The notes under the pieces were generated by a model. That model made no database searches and had not been told where the DNA came from. It saw nothing but the letters and a program-made list of their open reading frames with translations. The position numbers and the translations under genes were made by a program. A DNA stretch of 64,000 nucleotides, taken from assembly GCF_007097145.1 (NCBI RefSeq), contig NZ_VJVZ01000003.1, forward strand, positions 124,001 to 188,000, read 5' to 3'. Origin of the DNA: Flavobacterium zepuense. GTDB lineage: Bacteria; Bacteroidota; Bacteroidia; Flavobacteriales; Flavobacteriaceae. Shown here in pieces: positions 16,466 to 24,479 of the stretch (positions are counted from its first letter, which is position 1; each line of letters begins with the position of its first letter).

Positions 16466-16768
16466 ATGAGCACAACCGAACTAAAATTTGAGATCATAAA
16501 AAGGATCATGGAGACCGATGAAGATGGTTTTGATGGTAAAATCCAAAACATATTAAACCAGTATTATCCTGAAAAACAAACGGAAACCAAAGAGCCGGAA
16601 GTATACAATATCAAACAAATTATAGCGTATAAAGCTGACGGACAAGCATTAACAATCAAAGATCTGAAAGCTGAAATACTGGAAATTATTGATGACACCT
16701 GCAAAGGTTCTGCCCCTTCCACGCACTGCAAAGTTAAGACCCGTTTAAAGGGTATTTTATGGCTATAA
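16466..16768 (+). CDS. Hypothetical protein, 100 residues
   Basis: Not recognised. The start at 16466 is 24 bases after the sterol desaturase stop, suggesting co-transcription. Soluble, charged and probably alpha-helical. The first ~30 residues (LKFEIIKRIMETDEDGFDGKIQNIL) resemble the start of several small antitoxin-like proteins, but no toxin gene is adjacent. The C-terminal part has two cysteines (CKGSAPSTHCKVK). It converges on the ygiD-like gene with 11 bases between stops. Confidence 0.6.
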   Translation: MSTTELKFEIIKRIMETDEDGFDGKIQNILNQYYPEKQTETKEPEVYNIKQIIAYKADGQALTIKDLKAEILEIIDDTCKGSAPSTHCKVKTRLKGILWL

Positions 16769-16779
16769 AAGTAAGATTT

Positions 16780-17610
16780 TTACCCTATTTTTACCGATGT
16801 CATGTTCAAAGAGCCTCCTACCAGCTTGTCGTTAAAGAAGCTAACACCGTCTTCATTGTCCTGTAAACCAAGCGTATACAGTAGCGGGAAGTAATGATCC
16901 GGTGTTGGTATAGCCAGCGTTGCAGCCTTGTTTAGCTTCTCGTAGTTAATAAGGTCGGCGTGGTTGCCGTTAGCAATCTTTTGCTTAAAGATACTGTTCA
17001 TTTCTATTGCCCAGTCAAAACCGTAGTTTGGTTCGCTAAGTCGCTGCCAGTCAACCATTCGCAGGTTGTGCACCATATTGCCACTACCAATAATCAGCAC
17101 GCCTTTTTTACGGAGGGCAGCCAACTGCTTAGCCAGGTCATAATGGTACTGTGGTGGCTTGCCGTAATCTATACTTAGCTGAAGTACAGGTATATCGGCA
17201 TCAGGATACATGTGCCGAACCACCGTCCAGGTGCCGTGATCCAAGCCCCAATCATGGTCTAAACCCACATGTGTCGAGGTAATTAGCTTAGAAGCCGCCT
17301 CAGCCAGCTCAGGGTCGCCTTTTGCAGGGTATTGCACGTCAAATAATGCCTGCGGAAAGCCCCCAAAATCATGAATTGTCTTGGGTTCTTCCATAGCTGT
17401 AATGTGTGTACCGCGGGTTAGCCAGTGTGCAGATATTACTATAACTGCCTTAGGCCGTGATATTTGCCTACCCATTGCCGCCCAGATTTGAGAAAATTCA
17501 TTGTCTTCTATCCCATTCATGGGCGACCCATGCCCTATAAAAAGTACAGGCAATTTTTTGTCCACTTCACCTAATCCGTCGGTCCAGTTTTTAAAGCTAT
17601 GTAATGACAT
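16780..17610 (-). CDS. ygiD: 4,5-DOPA-extradiol-dioxygenase-family protein
   Basis: 276 residues from the ATG at 17608-17610. LigB-superfamily extradiol dioxygenase of DODA/YgiD type: metal ligands H27 in FIGHGSPMN and H62 in SAHWLTRG, plus HDWGLDHGTWTVV (~120) and the GSGNMVHNLR motif. YgiD of E. coli cleaves the DOPA ring in vitro; the natural substrate is uncertain. The upstream region holds a palindrome overlapping the -7 box, so expression is probably repressed or induced by a dimeric regulator. Confidence 0.88.
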   Translation of the reverse strand: MSLHSFKNWTDGLGEVDKKLPVLFIGHGSPMNGIEDNEFSQIWAAMGRQISRPKAVIVISAHWLTRGTHITAMEEPKTIHDFGGFPQALFDVQYPAKGDPELAEAASKLITSTHVGLDHDWGLDHGTWTVVRHMYPDADIPVLQLSIDYGKPPQYHYDLAKQLAALRKKGVLIIGSGNMVHNLRMVDWQRLSEPNYGFDWAIEMNSIFKQKIANGNHADLINYEKLNKAATLAIPTPDHYFPLLYTLGLQDNEDGVSFFNDKLVGGSLNMTSVKIG

Positions 17611-17620
17611 ACTATTCGAT

Positions 17621-17639
17621 ATTTGTATATACAAATGTA
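17621..17639 (-). promoter_or_regulatory. ygiD promoter: palindrome overlapping a -7 box
   Basis: atttgtatatacaaat (17621-17636) is a perfect 16-base palindrome. On the minus strand it overlaps TACATTTG (17632-17639), a TAnnTTTG box 21 bases before the ygiD ATG. The overlap would let a bound regulator block polymerase. Confidence 0.5.
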
Positions 17640-17671
17640 TGGAATTTACGCTTCAAACATCAAAAAAGGGC

Positions 17672-17724
17672 TTAATATTTCACTTTTGGATTCTGAGTTA
17701 GTAAAAACACCGCGTTTTTTCAAT
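17672..17724. repeat. Truncated copy A of the aatatttcacttttggatt module
   Basis: The core (17672-17695) is identical over 24 bases to 31871-31894. The following ~30 bases also align (cgcgttttttcaa here, equivalent motifs 16-17 bases after the core in the other copies), after which similarity is lost. Intergenic. Confidence 0.65.
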
Positions 17725-17739
17725 CAATAAATTAAGAAT

Positions 17740-17778
17740 AAACTTACAATTAGCTTAATATTTCACTTTTAGATATTG
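17740..17778. repeat. Truncated copy B of the aatatttcacttttggatt module
   Basis: A second core (17755-17778) with two or three changes, preceded by aacttacaat, which is also found near the left end of the complete copy at 31.8 kb. Copies A and B form a near-tandem pair about 83 bases apart. Confidence 0.6.
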
Positions 17779-17934
17779 AGTTGGAAAAATCTATTTTGGG
17801 TTTAGAGTTTTGGGTTTAGAGTTTTTCAAAAGATGGTTATTTTCACAATTTTTCTGCTATCGAAATTTCCCCTTCCAAAAACAAAAAAAGCGGACCAAAT
17901 AGTCAGCCCAAATTTTTCATCCATCAACCGACAA

Positions 17935-17992
17935 CCGACAACCGACAAACTGTCAACTGTCAACTGTCAACTGTAAACCGTCAACTGTAAAC
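17935..17992. repeat. Short tandem repeats upstream of the E1 gene stop
   Basis: Three units of caaccga are followed by four or more units of ctgtcaa, with ctgtaaa variants. These are related to the inverted units at 12759-12845. The block directly abuts the stop codon of the convergent-side E1 gene. No gene lies in 17640-17996; the rest of that gap contains repeat copies A and B. Confidence 0.6.
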
Positions 17993-17996
17993 TTTC

Positions 17997-19973
17997 TTAA
18001 TACGCCAAAAGCTCCTTCAGCGAATTTTCAAAACGCCCTTTGGCAAGATACTGGTCTTCCAGAGCCTTGGTAAACGGTATGGCACTCTCAAGGCTGCCCA
18101 CACGTTTAACCGGAGCGTCCAGGTGCTCAAAGCACTCCTCCATGATCATGGCGGCAATATCGCTGGCTACACCTCCAAAAAGGGTATCTTCCTGCAGGAT
18201 GATAACCTTACCCGTTTTCCTAACCGACGCATAAATAGCCTCGGTATCTAACGGCTGCAACGTGCGCAGGTCTAACAGGTCGGCTTTAACGTCAGGGTTG
18301 TTCGCCAGCGTCTCTAAAGCCCAGTGCACACCCGCGCCAAAGGTAATAATGGTAACATCGTTACCCTCTTTAAGCAGGGCAGCCTTACCAAACGGCAGGG
18401 TATAATAATCTTTAGGTACATCCTGGTAAATGCTTCTATACAACGCCTTATGCTCAAAGAACATAACCGGGTTAGGGTCGTTTATAGCGGTAGCCATCAG
18501 GCCTTTGGCATCATACGGAAACGCCGGGTACACCACCTTAAGCCCCGGTGTTTTGGTAAACCACGCCTCGTTGGTCTGGCTATGGAAAGGCCCCGCCTGC
18601 ACCCCTGCCCCGCAAGGCATGCGCACCACCACATCGGCGTTTTCCTGCCAGCGGTAATGCACTTTGGCTAAGTAGTTTACAATGGGGTTAAATCCGGTTG
18701 ACACAAAATCAGCGAACTGCATCTCGATAACCGACTTGTACCCATTAATCGACAGCCCCATACCGGCCGACACAATAGCCGACTCGCATATTGGGGTGTT
18801 CCTAACCCTGTCGCGGCCAAACTCGGCCACAAAGCCATCGGTAATTTTAAAGGCGCCACCGTATTCGGCAATATCCTGACCCATAATAACAAGGTTATCG
18901 TGGCGCTGCATCGATTGTTTTAATCCCTGCGATATCGCATCGATCATCCTTACATTATCCATATCCGTATTCGGACTAACCTCCTCAAATATATACGGTT
19001 TATAAACATCATTTAATTCTTCGCTTAAACTGGCTTCAATAGCCGGTTCGGCACTTGCCTGTTGGTAATGCTCGTCAATTTCGCGCTTTAATTCGGCGCG
19101 AAGCTCGGCATCATGCGCCTCGGTAAGCACACCCTCCTGCTTTAAAAAGCTGCGGTAATTATCTACCGGGTCTTTAACAGCCCAAAGGTCCATCAGCTCC
19201 TGCGGAACGTATTTTGTACCGCTCGCCTCCTCGTGCCCGCGCATCCTGAAGGTTTTAAACTCCAGCAGCACCGGCCTTGGGTTTTCGCGCATGCTCTTAA
19301 CAATATCGGTCAGTTTAGTGTATACCTCTAAAATGTTGTTACCATCTATAATATGGGCCTCCATACCGTAGCCAATGCCCTTATCGGCAATGTTTTCGCA
19401 GCGGTACTGCTCGTTGGTGGGCGTACTAAGCCCGTAACCGTTATTCTCTACAATAAACAGCACCGGCAGCTCCCAAACGGCGGCAATGTTAAGCGCCTCA
19501 TGAAAATCGCCCTCGCTGGTGGCGCCCTCTCCGGTAAACACCGCGGTAACCTTACCCTCGTGGCGCAATTTATGGGCTAAGGCAATACCGTCGGCCACGC
19601 CCAGTTGCGGACCCAGATGCGATATCATGCCTATTATCTTAAACTCCTGCGTACCAAAGTGAAACGACCTGTCCCTACCCTTGGTAAAGCCATTGGCCTT
19701 GCCCTGCCATTGGCTAAACAAGCGGTACAGCGGTATATTGCGCCCCGTAAACACCCCAAGGTTGCGGTGCATGGGTAAAATATATTCGTCCTGGTGCAGC
19801 ACGGCGGTAACCCCAACCGAGATAGCCTCCTGCCCAATGCCGCTAAACCATTTAGAAACTTTACCCTGCCTAATGAGTATGAGCATCTTCTCCTCTATAA
19901 GCCTTGGTTTTAATAATTTCTTATATAAATCGAGTAATTCCTGATTGGTTAATTGTTTTCTTTCGAAATCCAT
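17997..19973 (-). CDS. Fused E1 alpha/beta 2-oxoacid dehydrogenase component
   Basis: 658 residues. Thiamine-diphosphate E1 of a branched-chain 2-oxoacid (or related) dehydrogenase complex, with alpha and beta chains in one polypeptide. The alpha half (1-~320) has the ThDP motif G148-E-G150 ... N177-N178 (GEGATSEGDFHEALN, IVENNGYG), with E in place of the usual D, and the regulatory-loop-like RDRSFHFG. The beta half (~335-658) starts at NVRMIDAISQGLKQ and includes MGQDIAEYGGAFKITDGF and CESAIVSAGMGLSINGYK. A putative -7 box TACTTTTG is on the minus strand at 20002-20009. A paralogue starts at 61894. E2 and E3 genes are not in the window. Confidence 0.9.
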   Translation of the reverse strand: MDFERKQLTNQELLDLYKKLLKPRLIEEKMLILIRQGKVSKWFSGIGQEAISVGVTAVLHQDEYILPMHRNLGVFTGRNIPLYRLFSQWQGKANGFTKGRDRSFHFGTQEFKIIGMISHLGPQLGVADGIALAHKLRHEGKVTAVFTGEGATSEGDFHEALNIAAVWELPVLFIVENNGYGLSTPTNEQYRCENIADKGIGYGMEAHIIDGNNILEVYTKLTDIVKSMRENPRPVLLEFKTFRMRGHEEASGTKYVPQELMDLWAVKDPVDNYRSFLKQEGVLTEAHDAELRAELKREIDEHYQQASAEPAIEASLSEELNDVYKPYIFEEVSPNTDMDNVRMIDAISQGLKQSMQRHDNLVIMGQDIAEYGGAFKITDGFVAEFGRDRVRNTPICESAIVSAGMGLSINGYKSVIEMQFADFVSTGFNPIVNYLAKVHYRWQENADVVVRMPCGAGVQAGPFHSQTNEAWFTKTPGLKVVYPAFPYDAKGLMATAINDPNPVMFFEHKALYRSIYQDVPKDYYTLPFGKAALLKEGNDVTIITFGAGVHWALETLANNPDVKADLLDLRTLQPLDTEAIYASVRKTGKVIILQEDTLFGGVASDIAAMIMEECFEHLDAPVKRVGSLESAIPFTKALEDQYLAKGRFENSLKELLAY

Positions 19974-20001
19974 GGCTATTTTTAAATAATCTTTAGTTAT
20001 T

Positions 20002-20009
20002 CAAAAGTA
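20002..20009 (-). promoter_or_regulatory. Putative -7 box of the E1 gene
   Basis: Minus-strand TACTTTTG fits TAnnTTTG, 28 bases before the ATG at 19971-19973. No -33 element is obvious. Confidence 0.45.
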
Positions 20010-20089
20010 ATAAAATAACAGAATGTTGGTGTAGTGTTATAAAAATTTATTTTGAAGTGATGCTATTAAGAAATATTTTTGAAATGTGT

Positions 20090-20719
20090 TTACTTCGGTT
20101 TGGTTGCTGGATCATTAAATACATTAATGTTAGTTACAGTGTCCTTCTCTTCAATTTCAACACCGTAAGACGGTTCACTCATAAACATAGCACTATTAAT
20201 CTTTGCTTTTGGAAAATTATTAGATTTTAAAAAGCTTAAGATTTCCGCTGCAAAATTATAGCCTTCTTTGTCTCCCATAATGTAATTAACATCTATAGAT
20301 TTATTCTTATCAGGAAATTTGCTTAATAAAAATTCTTTAGATTGGATTGTTAACTTTCTCTGGTTATTCTCGTTTATATAAACTTGCCCTGCCGTGATTC
20401 CGCCCATTTGATTATTACTCGTTACGCTATAAGCAGTTGAGGGTTTGAGATTATTAATAGAGTCTTTTTTTTCATTTACTTTATATTGATTTTTGCTTTT
20501 TCCAGTAACTGTTTTTAAAGATTTCGAACTTGTTGTATCTATATTTTTTTTTGGTAAACTCGCTATAGTATCTTTCGGTCGAGTGATATTCAAGTATGGA
20601 GTTGAAATATTAGAACCATTTAGTAATGAATATATTATTGTACCTACTAATAAAATTATAATTAAAAACAAAGTATTTCTAATATATCTATGCTTATCTA
20701 AAAATTCAAATCCTGTCAT
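20090..20719 (-). CDS. Hypothetical single-pass membrane protein
   Basis: 209 residues from the ATG at 20717-20719 (MTGFEFLDKHRYI); the extension to 20785 is less likely. Not recognised. One transmembrane helix at ~14-35 (TLFLIIILLVGTIIYSLL), then a low-complexity Lys/Ser/Thr linker to ~95, a short SNNQMGGITAGQVYIN motif and a folded-looking C-terminal region (~125-200). Predicted inner-membrane anchor with a periplasmic domain. It is A/T-rich compared with the E1 gene and lies beside a RAYT, so it may belong to a variable spot. Confidence 0.65.
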   Translation of the reverse strand: MTGFEFLDKHRYIRNTLFLIIILLVGTIIYSLLNGSNISTPYLNITRPKDTIASLPKKNIDTTSSKSLKTVTGKSKNQYKVNEKKDSINNLKPSTAYSVTSNNQMGGITAGQVYINENNQRKLTIQSKEFLLSKFPDKNKSIDVNYIMGDKEGYNFAAEILSFLKSNNFPKAKINSAMFMSEPSYGVEIEEKDTVTNINVFNDPATKPK

Positions 20720-20855
20720 ATAAATAAGGTAATTATTGTTTAAAATTAACAAATATATCGCACAAAACATTAGATAATATGTCAAATTCCTTCTGTCTTA
20801 AATTTCCTGTATAATTTACTATATGATAATTGTGACTTGTTAAACAAATGGCCCC

Positions 20856-20883
20856 TCGCTGGCGCGAGCTTCAAGCTCGTGCA
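20856..20883. repeat. REP-like palindrome, single copy
   Basis: tcgctggcgcgagcttcaag followed by ctcgtgc: a GC-rich palindromic core cgagcttcaagctcg with a conserved flank tggcg. Same unit as those at 20967-20994 and 21645-21673. It is preceded by cttgttaaacaaa, a motif repeated before the next unit (~20899). Confidence 0.75.
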
Positions 20884-20911
20884 CAATTTACTTAGGGCTT
20901 GTTAAACAAAC

Positions 20912-20994
20912 GGCACGAGCGTGACGCTCGCGCTAGCAACAATGCATAGCATAGGGTTAGCTACGTTCGCTGGCGCGAGCTTCAAGCTCGTGCC
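20912..20994. repeat. REPIN-like inverted pair of REPs, downstream of the RAYT gene
   Basis: A REP in inverse orientation (20912-20938, core cgagcgtgacgctcg) and one in direct orientation (20967-20994, core cgagcttcaagctcg) are separated by ~28 bases. The outer ends are ggcacgag and ctcgtgcc. It ends 8 bases from the RAYT stop. Confidence 0.8.
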
Positions 20995-21002
20995 CAAATA
21001 AA

Positions 21003-21551
21003 TTAGCTCAAATCTATTTCTAAAATTGTATTATCATTATTACCATAGTTCCTGGCACTACTAAATTTCCAATCTATCGGGTCGGTGACAAAACCTGCTT
21101 CCGCAGGGTTATTGTGGATATATGTAAGCTTCTGTTCAAAAACCGTATACGACCATATTTCTATAGGCATATTGTGCTGTTGCCAAAACTGACGTTCTTT
21201 AACGTTACTGTTCTTTAAACCGGCACGTTCAAACATCCAAAGCATCCATTCTTTGCGACTTTCCTGTGGATTTTCGGAAATCAGCCTTAACATTTTTCTG
21301 GATGTAAAACCTTTAAAATCTCGCATTAAACCTGATGGGTCGCCTAATGCAGACCTGAAAATTAAATGGATGTGGCTCGGCATTATACAATAGCCATATA
21401 ATTCCATACCCTTGTTTTGTCGGCAATAGTTTAAAGATTCTATAATGCACCAAAAATATTCATCTCTTGTAAAAACATCAATCCAATTTACAGTTGCAAA
21501 ACTCACAAAGTAAGCACCGGTTTTCTCACCAAATTTGTATTTACGGCTCAT
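21003..21551 (-). CDS. REP-associated tyrosine transposase (RAYT)
   Basis: 182 residues from the ATG at 21549-21551 (MSRKYKFGEKTGAYF); the longer frame to 21599 overlaps REP sequence. IS200/Y1-transposase fold: HUH motif H60-I-H62 (MPSHIHLIFRS) and catalytic tyrosine Y144 (QKLTYIHNNP). The 'GEKTGAYFVSFATVNWIDVF' start and the FWQQHNMPIEI region are typical of Bacteroidota RAYTs. The gene is bracketed by REPIN-like palindromes 8 bases past its stop and ~44 bases before its start, which identifies the likely substrate. RAYTs are domesticated single-copy enzymes that spread REPs rather than themselves. Confidence 0.9.
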   Translation of the reverse strand: MSRKYKFGEKTGAYFVSFATVNWIDVFTRDEYFWCIIESLNYCRQNKGMELYGYCIMPSHIHLIFRSALGDPSGLMRDFKGFTSRKMLRLISENPQESRKEWMLWMFERAGLKNSNVKERQFWQQHNMPIEIWSYTVFEQKLTYIHNNPAEAGFVTDPIDWKFSSARNYGNNDNTILEIDLS

Positions 21552-21594
21552 TTTGTAAATATAATAATGTTTCAAACATTTTAAAAGCATTACC

Positions 21595-21673
21595 GGCACG
21601 AGCGTGACGCTCGCGCTAGCAACAGTTTTCCAAATTCGGTTACGTTCGCTGGCGCGAGCTTCAAGCTCGTGCC
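21595..21673. repeat. REPIN-like inverted pair of REPs, upstream of the RAYT gene
   Basis: Inverse REP 21595-21621 and direct REP 21645-21673 with the same cores as the pair at 20912-20994 but a different ~23-base spacer. Together the two pairs flank the RAYT symmetrically. Confidence 0.8.
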
Positions 21674-21732
21674 AAATATAAATATAACCTAATATTCCCT
21701 ACCTTAGCTCTACACAAACAACAAACCAAACC

Positions 21733-22095
21733 ATGACCAACAAACTTATAACAACCGCATACAACGCCTTTAATGCCCGCGATATTGATGCTGCCCTTGC
21801 TACCATGACACCTAACGTACGCTGGCCCAAGGCCTGGGAAGGCGACTTTGTAACGGGCTACGACGAAATTCGCGATTACTGGACACGCCAATGGTCCGAA
21901 ATTAACCCAAAGGTAGACCCTGAAACTATCACCCAATTACCCAATGGCCGCACAGAAGTTACCGTGCACCAGGTAGTAAAAGATTTAGCCGGTAGCATAG
22001 TTTTTGATGGCTATGTAAAGCATATTTTTACCATTACCGATAACCGTATTGCCGCTATGGAAATAGCTCAAATACCCGAAAACGCGGACTTATAG
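21733..22095 (+). CDS. SnoaL-like / NTF2-fold small protein
   Basis: 120 residues. A cone-shaped NTF2-like fold is suggested by the N-terminal helix (ITTAYNAFNARDIDAALATM), the following MTPNVRWPKAWEGDFVTGYDEIRDYW segment and the C-terminal strands. Members include polyketide cyclases, ketosteroid isomerases and many scaffold proteins, so no reaction can be assigned. The stop is inside the terminator hairpin at 22081. Monocistronic. Confidence 0.85.
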   Translation: MTNKLITTAYNAFNARDIDAALATMTPNVRWPKAWEGDFVTGYDEIRDYWTRQWSEINPKVDPETITQLPNGRTEVTVHQVVKDLAGSIVFDGYVKHIFTITDNRIAAMEIAQIPENADL

Positions 22096-22110
22096 TCCGC
22101 GTTTGTTGTT
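22081..22110 (+). terminator. Terminator overlapping the SnoaL-like stop
   Basis: aacgcggact/agtccgcgtt 10-base perfect stem with loop tat, followed by tgttgttt. It contains the stop codon of the gene. Confidence 0.75.
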
Positions 22111-22148
22111 TATAGTAAAGTGTAAGAAATTAATTGCGGCTACCGAAA

Positions 22149-23204
22149 CTACTTTAGCGTAACCCTGATGATCTCTTTTTGCCCGGCGGCAATAAAGGTT
22201 TTGGCATCTTTAAACACAAGGGTATTTAAATTCTTGTCGTCCAGTATTTTTTTCCAGGTAGCCCCACGGTCAAAACTGTACCAAACCCCGGTTTGGCCTA
22301 CAGTTACAAGCTCGTTGCCATTGCTCCCCGGCACAAACTGTACCCCCGAAGCATACCCGAAACCGGTTTTTTCGCCAACAAGTTTCCACGTTTCGCCACC
22401 ATCCTCTGTTAATATCTTATTGCCAAAGTTTTGGTCGGGGTGCTCATAATCGCCACCCACGGCAAAACCTATTTGGTCATCATAAAAGTCGGCGCCAAAA
22501 ATACCCGTCATCTCCTTACCCTGAACAATAGGCGTATCAAAAACCTCCCACTTCCTGCCTTTATCTTCAGAATAATAAATGCGTGATTTCTTACCACCGG
22601 ATGCTATCCAAACCTTATCGCCTTTAATCACTATATTGGTGTTACTGGCCGCAAAAGCATTTTCGCCCTCGGCAGCCTTGGGCATGTTCTGCGCAGGCTG
22701 TTTAACCCAGGTTGCGCCACCATCTTTAGTAGTAAGCACCGATAGCGCTCCATCCATAGCATCGCCCATGGCAATACCCTCTTTATCGTTATAAAATTTA
22801 AGGCAGTCGTAAAATACTTTCTCGCCGCTTTCGGTATACACCAAATCGTTGCGTTTGCCGTCTTTAGAAATTTTGTAGAGCAATGCCGGGGTTCCCACAT
22901 TTAGTATAAAAACGCCATCCTTTGTTTGCGCCAGGCTCCTGAATTCGGGAAACAGCGTATCCCTGGCAATTACACCGCTAAAATCCTTACCCCCGTTAAG
23001 CGATACCCAGCCGTATTTACCGTTACTGCCTGCATACCACGCCTTATCGCCGTCTATGGCAAGGGCGCGTATGCTTATTTCATCCTGTAAAAGGGTATCT
23101 ACACTCGCAGTAGTAAACGACGCTTTGTAATCGCGGGGTTCTTCTTTTTTGCATGAGGCAAATATAACGGTAGCGAAAAGGGCAATCAGCAGGCGGTTTT
23201 TCAT
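22149..23204 (-). CDS. BNR/Ycf48-like beta-propeller lipoprotein
   Basis: 351 residues. Lipobox FASC (Cys18) predicts an anchored envelope protein. At least three BNR/Asp-box units (TKDGGATWVKQ, SEDKGRKWEVF, TEDGGETWKLV, SFDRGATWKKI) make a six- or seven-bladed propeller resembling the Ycf48 photosystem II assembly factor family. In non-phototrophs these are annotated 'oxidoreductase' or Ycf48-like without a known reaction. Probably a binding scaffold. Confidence 0.85.
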   Translation of the reverse strand: MKNRLLIALFATVIFASCKKEEPRDYKASFTTASVDTLLQDEISIRALAIDGDKAWYAGSNGKYGWVSLNGGKDFSGVIARDTLFPEFRSLAQTKDGVFILNVGTPALLYKISKDGKRNDLVYTESGEKVFYDCLKFYNDKEGIAMGDAMDGALSVLTTKDGGATWVKQPAQNMPKAAEGENAFAASNTNIVIKGDKVWIASGGKKSRIYYSEDKGRKWEVFDTPIVQGKEMTGIFGADFYDDQIGFAVGGDYEHPDQNFGNKILTEDGGETWKLVGEKTGFGYASGVQFVPGSNGNELVTVGQTGVWYSFDRGATWKKILDDKNLNTLVFKDAKTFIAAGQKEIIRVTLK

Positions 23205-23252
23205 GGTTTTGGATAGCTTTAAAAAGCTAAGATAATAATTTTAGTTTTGAAG

Positions 23253-23279
23253 TTGGAGTTGATGTATTTTATATATTTG
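23253..23279 (+). promoter_or_regulatory. Putative promoter of the Nudix gene
   Basis: TTG at 23253-23255, 16 bases, then TATATTTG at 23272-23279, the best two-part match to the Bacteroidota promoter in the window. The ATG follows at 23300. Confidence 0.6.
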
Positions 23280-23299
23280 AGTAATCAATACGATTTTAC

Positions 23300-23920
23300 A
23301 TGCACACAATACTGGACCAGATTAAAAAACTAAAAGCCCTGGCTGATACCGGCCTTTTGTACGCTTCTAACGATTATGACCGCGAACGCTATACCGAACT
23401 GCACGAGATAAGCCTCGATTTAATGAGCAAAGTCAGCGGCAATAGTACCGAAGCGCTTAATGAGATGTTTGCCCCGGTAACCGACTACCCTACCGTTAAA
23501 ACTGATGTCAGGGCGCTGGTGCTTTCGGCTGATAAAAAGCAGGTATTACTGGCTCGCGAAAGTGCCGATGGCAAATGGTCGTTACCCGGTGGCTGGGCCG
23601 ATGTTGGGCAATCTCCGCGAGAAGTGGCTATTAAAGAAGTTAAGGAAGAAACCGGACTGGATGTAATGCCTAAAGCATTGCTTGCCGTGTTTGATAAACG
23701 CATGCACCCCCACCCGCCGCAGCCTTTTTATGTTTACAAAATGGTGATACTATGCGAGGCAACATCTGTAGAACTTACCAACGGTTTTGATATGCTCGAT
23801 GCCCAATATTTTGATGCTAATAACCTACCGGAACTTTCAACAGACCGTATCCTTAAAAGGCAAATCGACTTGGTATATCAAAAAGCTATTACTACCGATT
23901 TTGAAGCGTATTTTGATTAG
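23300..23920 (+). CDS. NUDIX hydrolase with N-terminal Nudix_N-type domain
   Basis: 206 residues. Residues 1-~60 form a helical N-terminal domain; the Nudix domain spans ~65-200. The Nudix box (98-120) reads G98-x5-Q104-x7-K112-E113-V-K-E116-E117-x-G119-L, so two consensus positions differ (E to Q, R to K) while the metal-binding EE pair is kept. These changes look characteristic of the subfamily rather than damage. It hydrolyses a nucleoside diphosphate linked to another moiety; an ADP-sugar is a guess. Confidence 0.87.
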   Translation: MHTILDQIKKLKALADTGLLYASNDYDRERYTELHEISLDLMSKVSGNSTEALNEMFAPVTDYPTVKTDVRALVLSADKKQVLLARESADGKWSLPGGWADVGQSPREVAIKEVKEETGLDVMPKALLAVFDKRMHPHPPQPFYVYKMVILCEATSVELTNGFDMLDAQYFDANNLPELSTDRILKRQIDLVYQKAITTDFEAYFD

Positions 23921-23947
23921 TTAAGTCCAAAAATCTAACGATCTAAA

Positions 23948-24307
23948 TTACACTTCCCGGTTCTTACCATCCAGCAGGTAGATCCATATCATGCGCGATA
24001 GCCTGAAGTTAAACGTGCTTAACAACACAGCAAGCGTGCCTATTAGGAACATCATACCGCTAAAGCTTTTTATAAAAAAGTGTGCAACTAGGAAAACGCT
24101 AATCATTTCGGCAACGGTAAGGCCGTAGCTAACATACATAGAGCCAAAAAAGTAGCCGGTTTCCTTTTCAAATTTGTGTCCGCAGCAAGGGCAGTTGGCG
24201 TTCATGGTTGGCATCCTGAACAACAAAGGATTGCCTTTTTTTGCAAATACCTGTCCTTCTCCACATTTAGGACATTTCTCATCTAAGATATTTTTAAACT
24301 GTGACAT
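23948..24307 (-). CDS. DUF983 family membrane protein
   Basis: 119 residues. Two CxxC zinc-ribbon-like pairs (CPKCG at 12-16, CPCCG at ~40) precede two transmembrane helices (~60-80 and ~84-105), the DUF983 arrangement. Function unknown; relatives lie near cytochrome oxidase genes in other bacteria, but not here. Divergent from the AraC-type regulator gene, with ~170 bases between. Confidence 0.88.
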   Translation of the reverse strand: MSQFKNILDEKCPKCGEGQVFAKKGNPLLFRMPTMNANCPCCGHKFEKETGYFFGSMYVSYGLTVAEMISVFLVAHFFIKSFSGMMFLIGTLAVLLSTFNFRLSRMIWIYLLDGKNREV

Positions 24308-24448
24308 GATCTTTTTTTATTCAAATGTACGGCACATAAAGGGGTAAAGTCAATGGCATATGTGCGCAGATATTTGTACTTTTAGGACATATTTATATTT
24401 CCCCCGAATTTCCTAGTTATCACAAATTCCAATTATATGATTCGTGTA

Positions 24449-24466
24449 AATTTGTGAAATTCGTGT
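24449..24466 (+). repeat. Interspersed 18-mer repeat (copy 2) with embedded -7-like box
   Basis: aatttgtgaaattcgtgt, identical to 9001-9018. The preceding bases create TAAATTTG at 24447-24454, matching TAnnTTTG, 26 bases ahead of the AraC start. The repeat may thus supply this gene's promoter. Confidence 0.6.
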
Positions 24467-24479
24467 CAGTTCAGTCACC

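Noticed and set aside
16466..16768. Toxin-antitoxin module
   Set aside because: The N-terminus is antitoxin-like at most; no toxin gene adjoins and the neighbour is a metabolic enzyme.
17640..17996. Possible CRISPR-like array because of tandem repeats
   Set aside because: Units are only 7 bases and have no spacers; no cas genes anywhere in the window.
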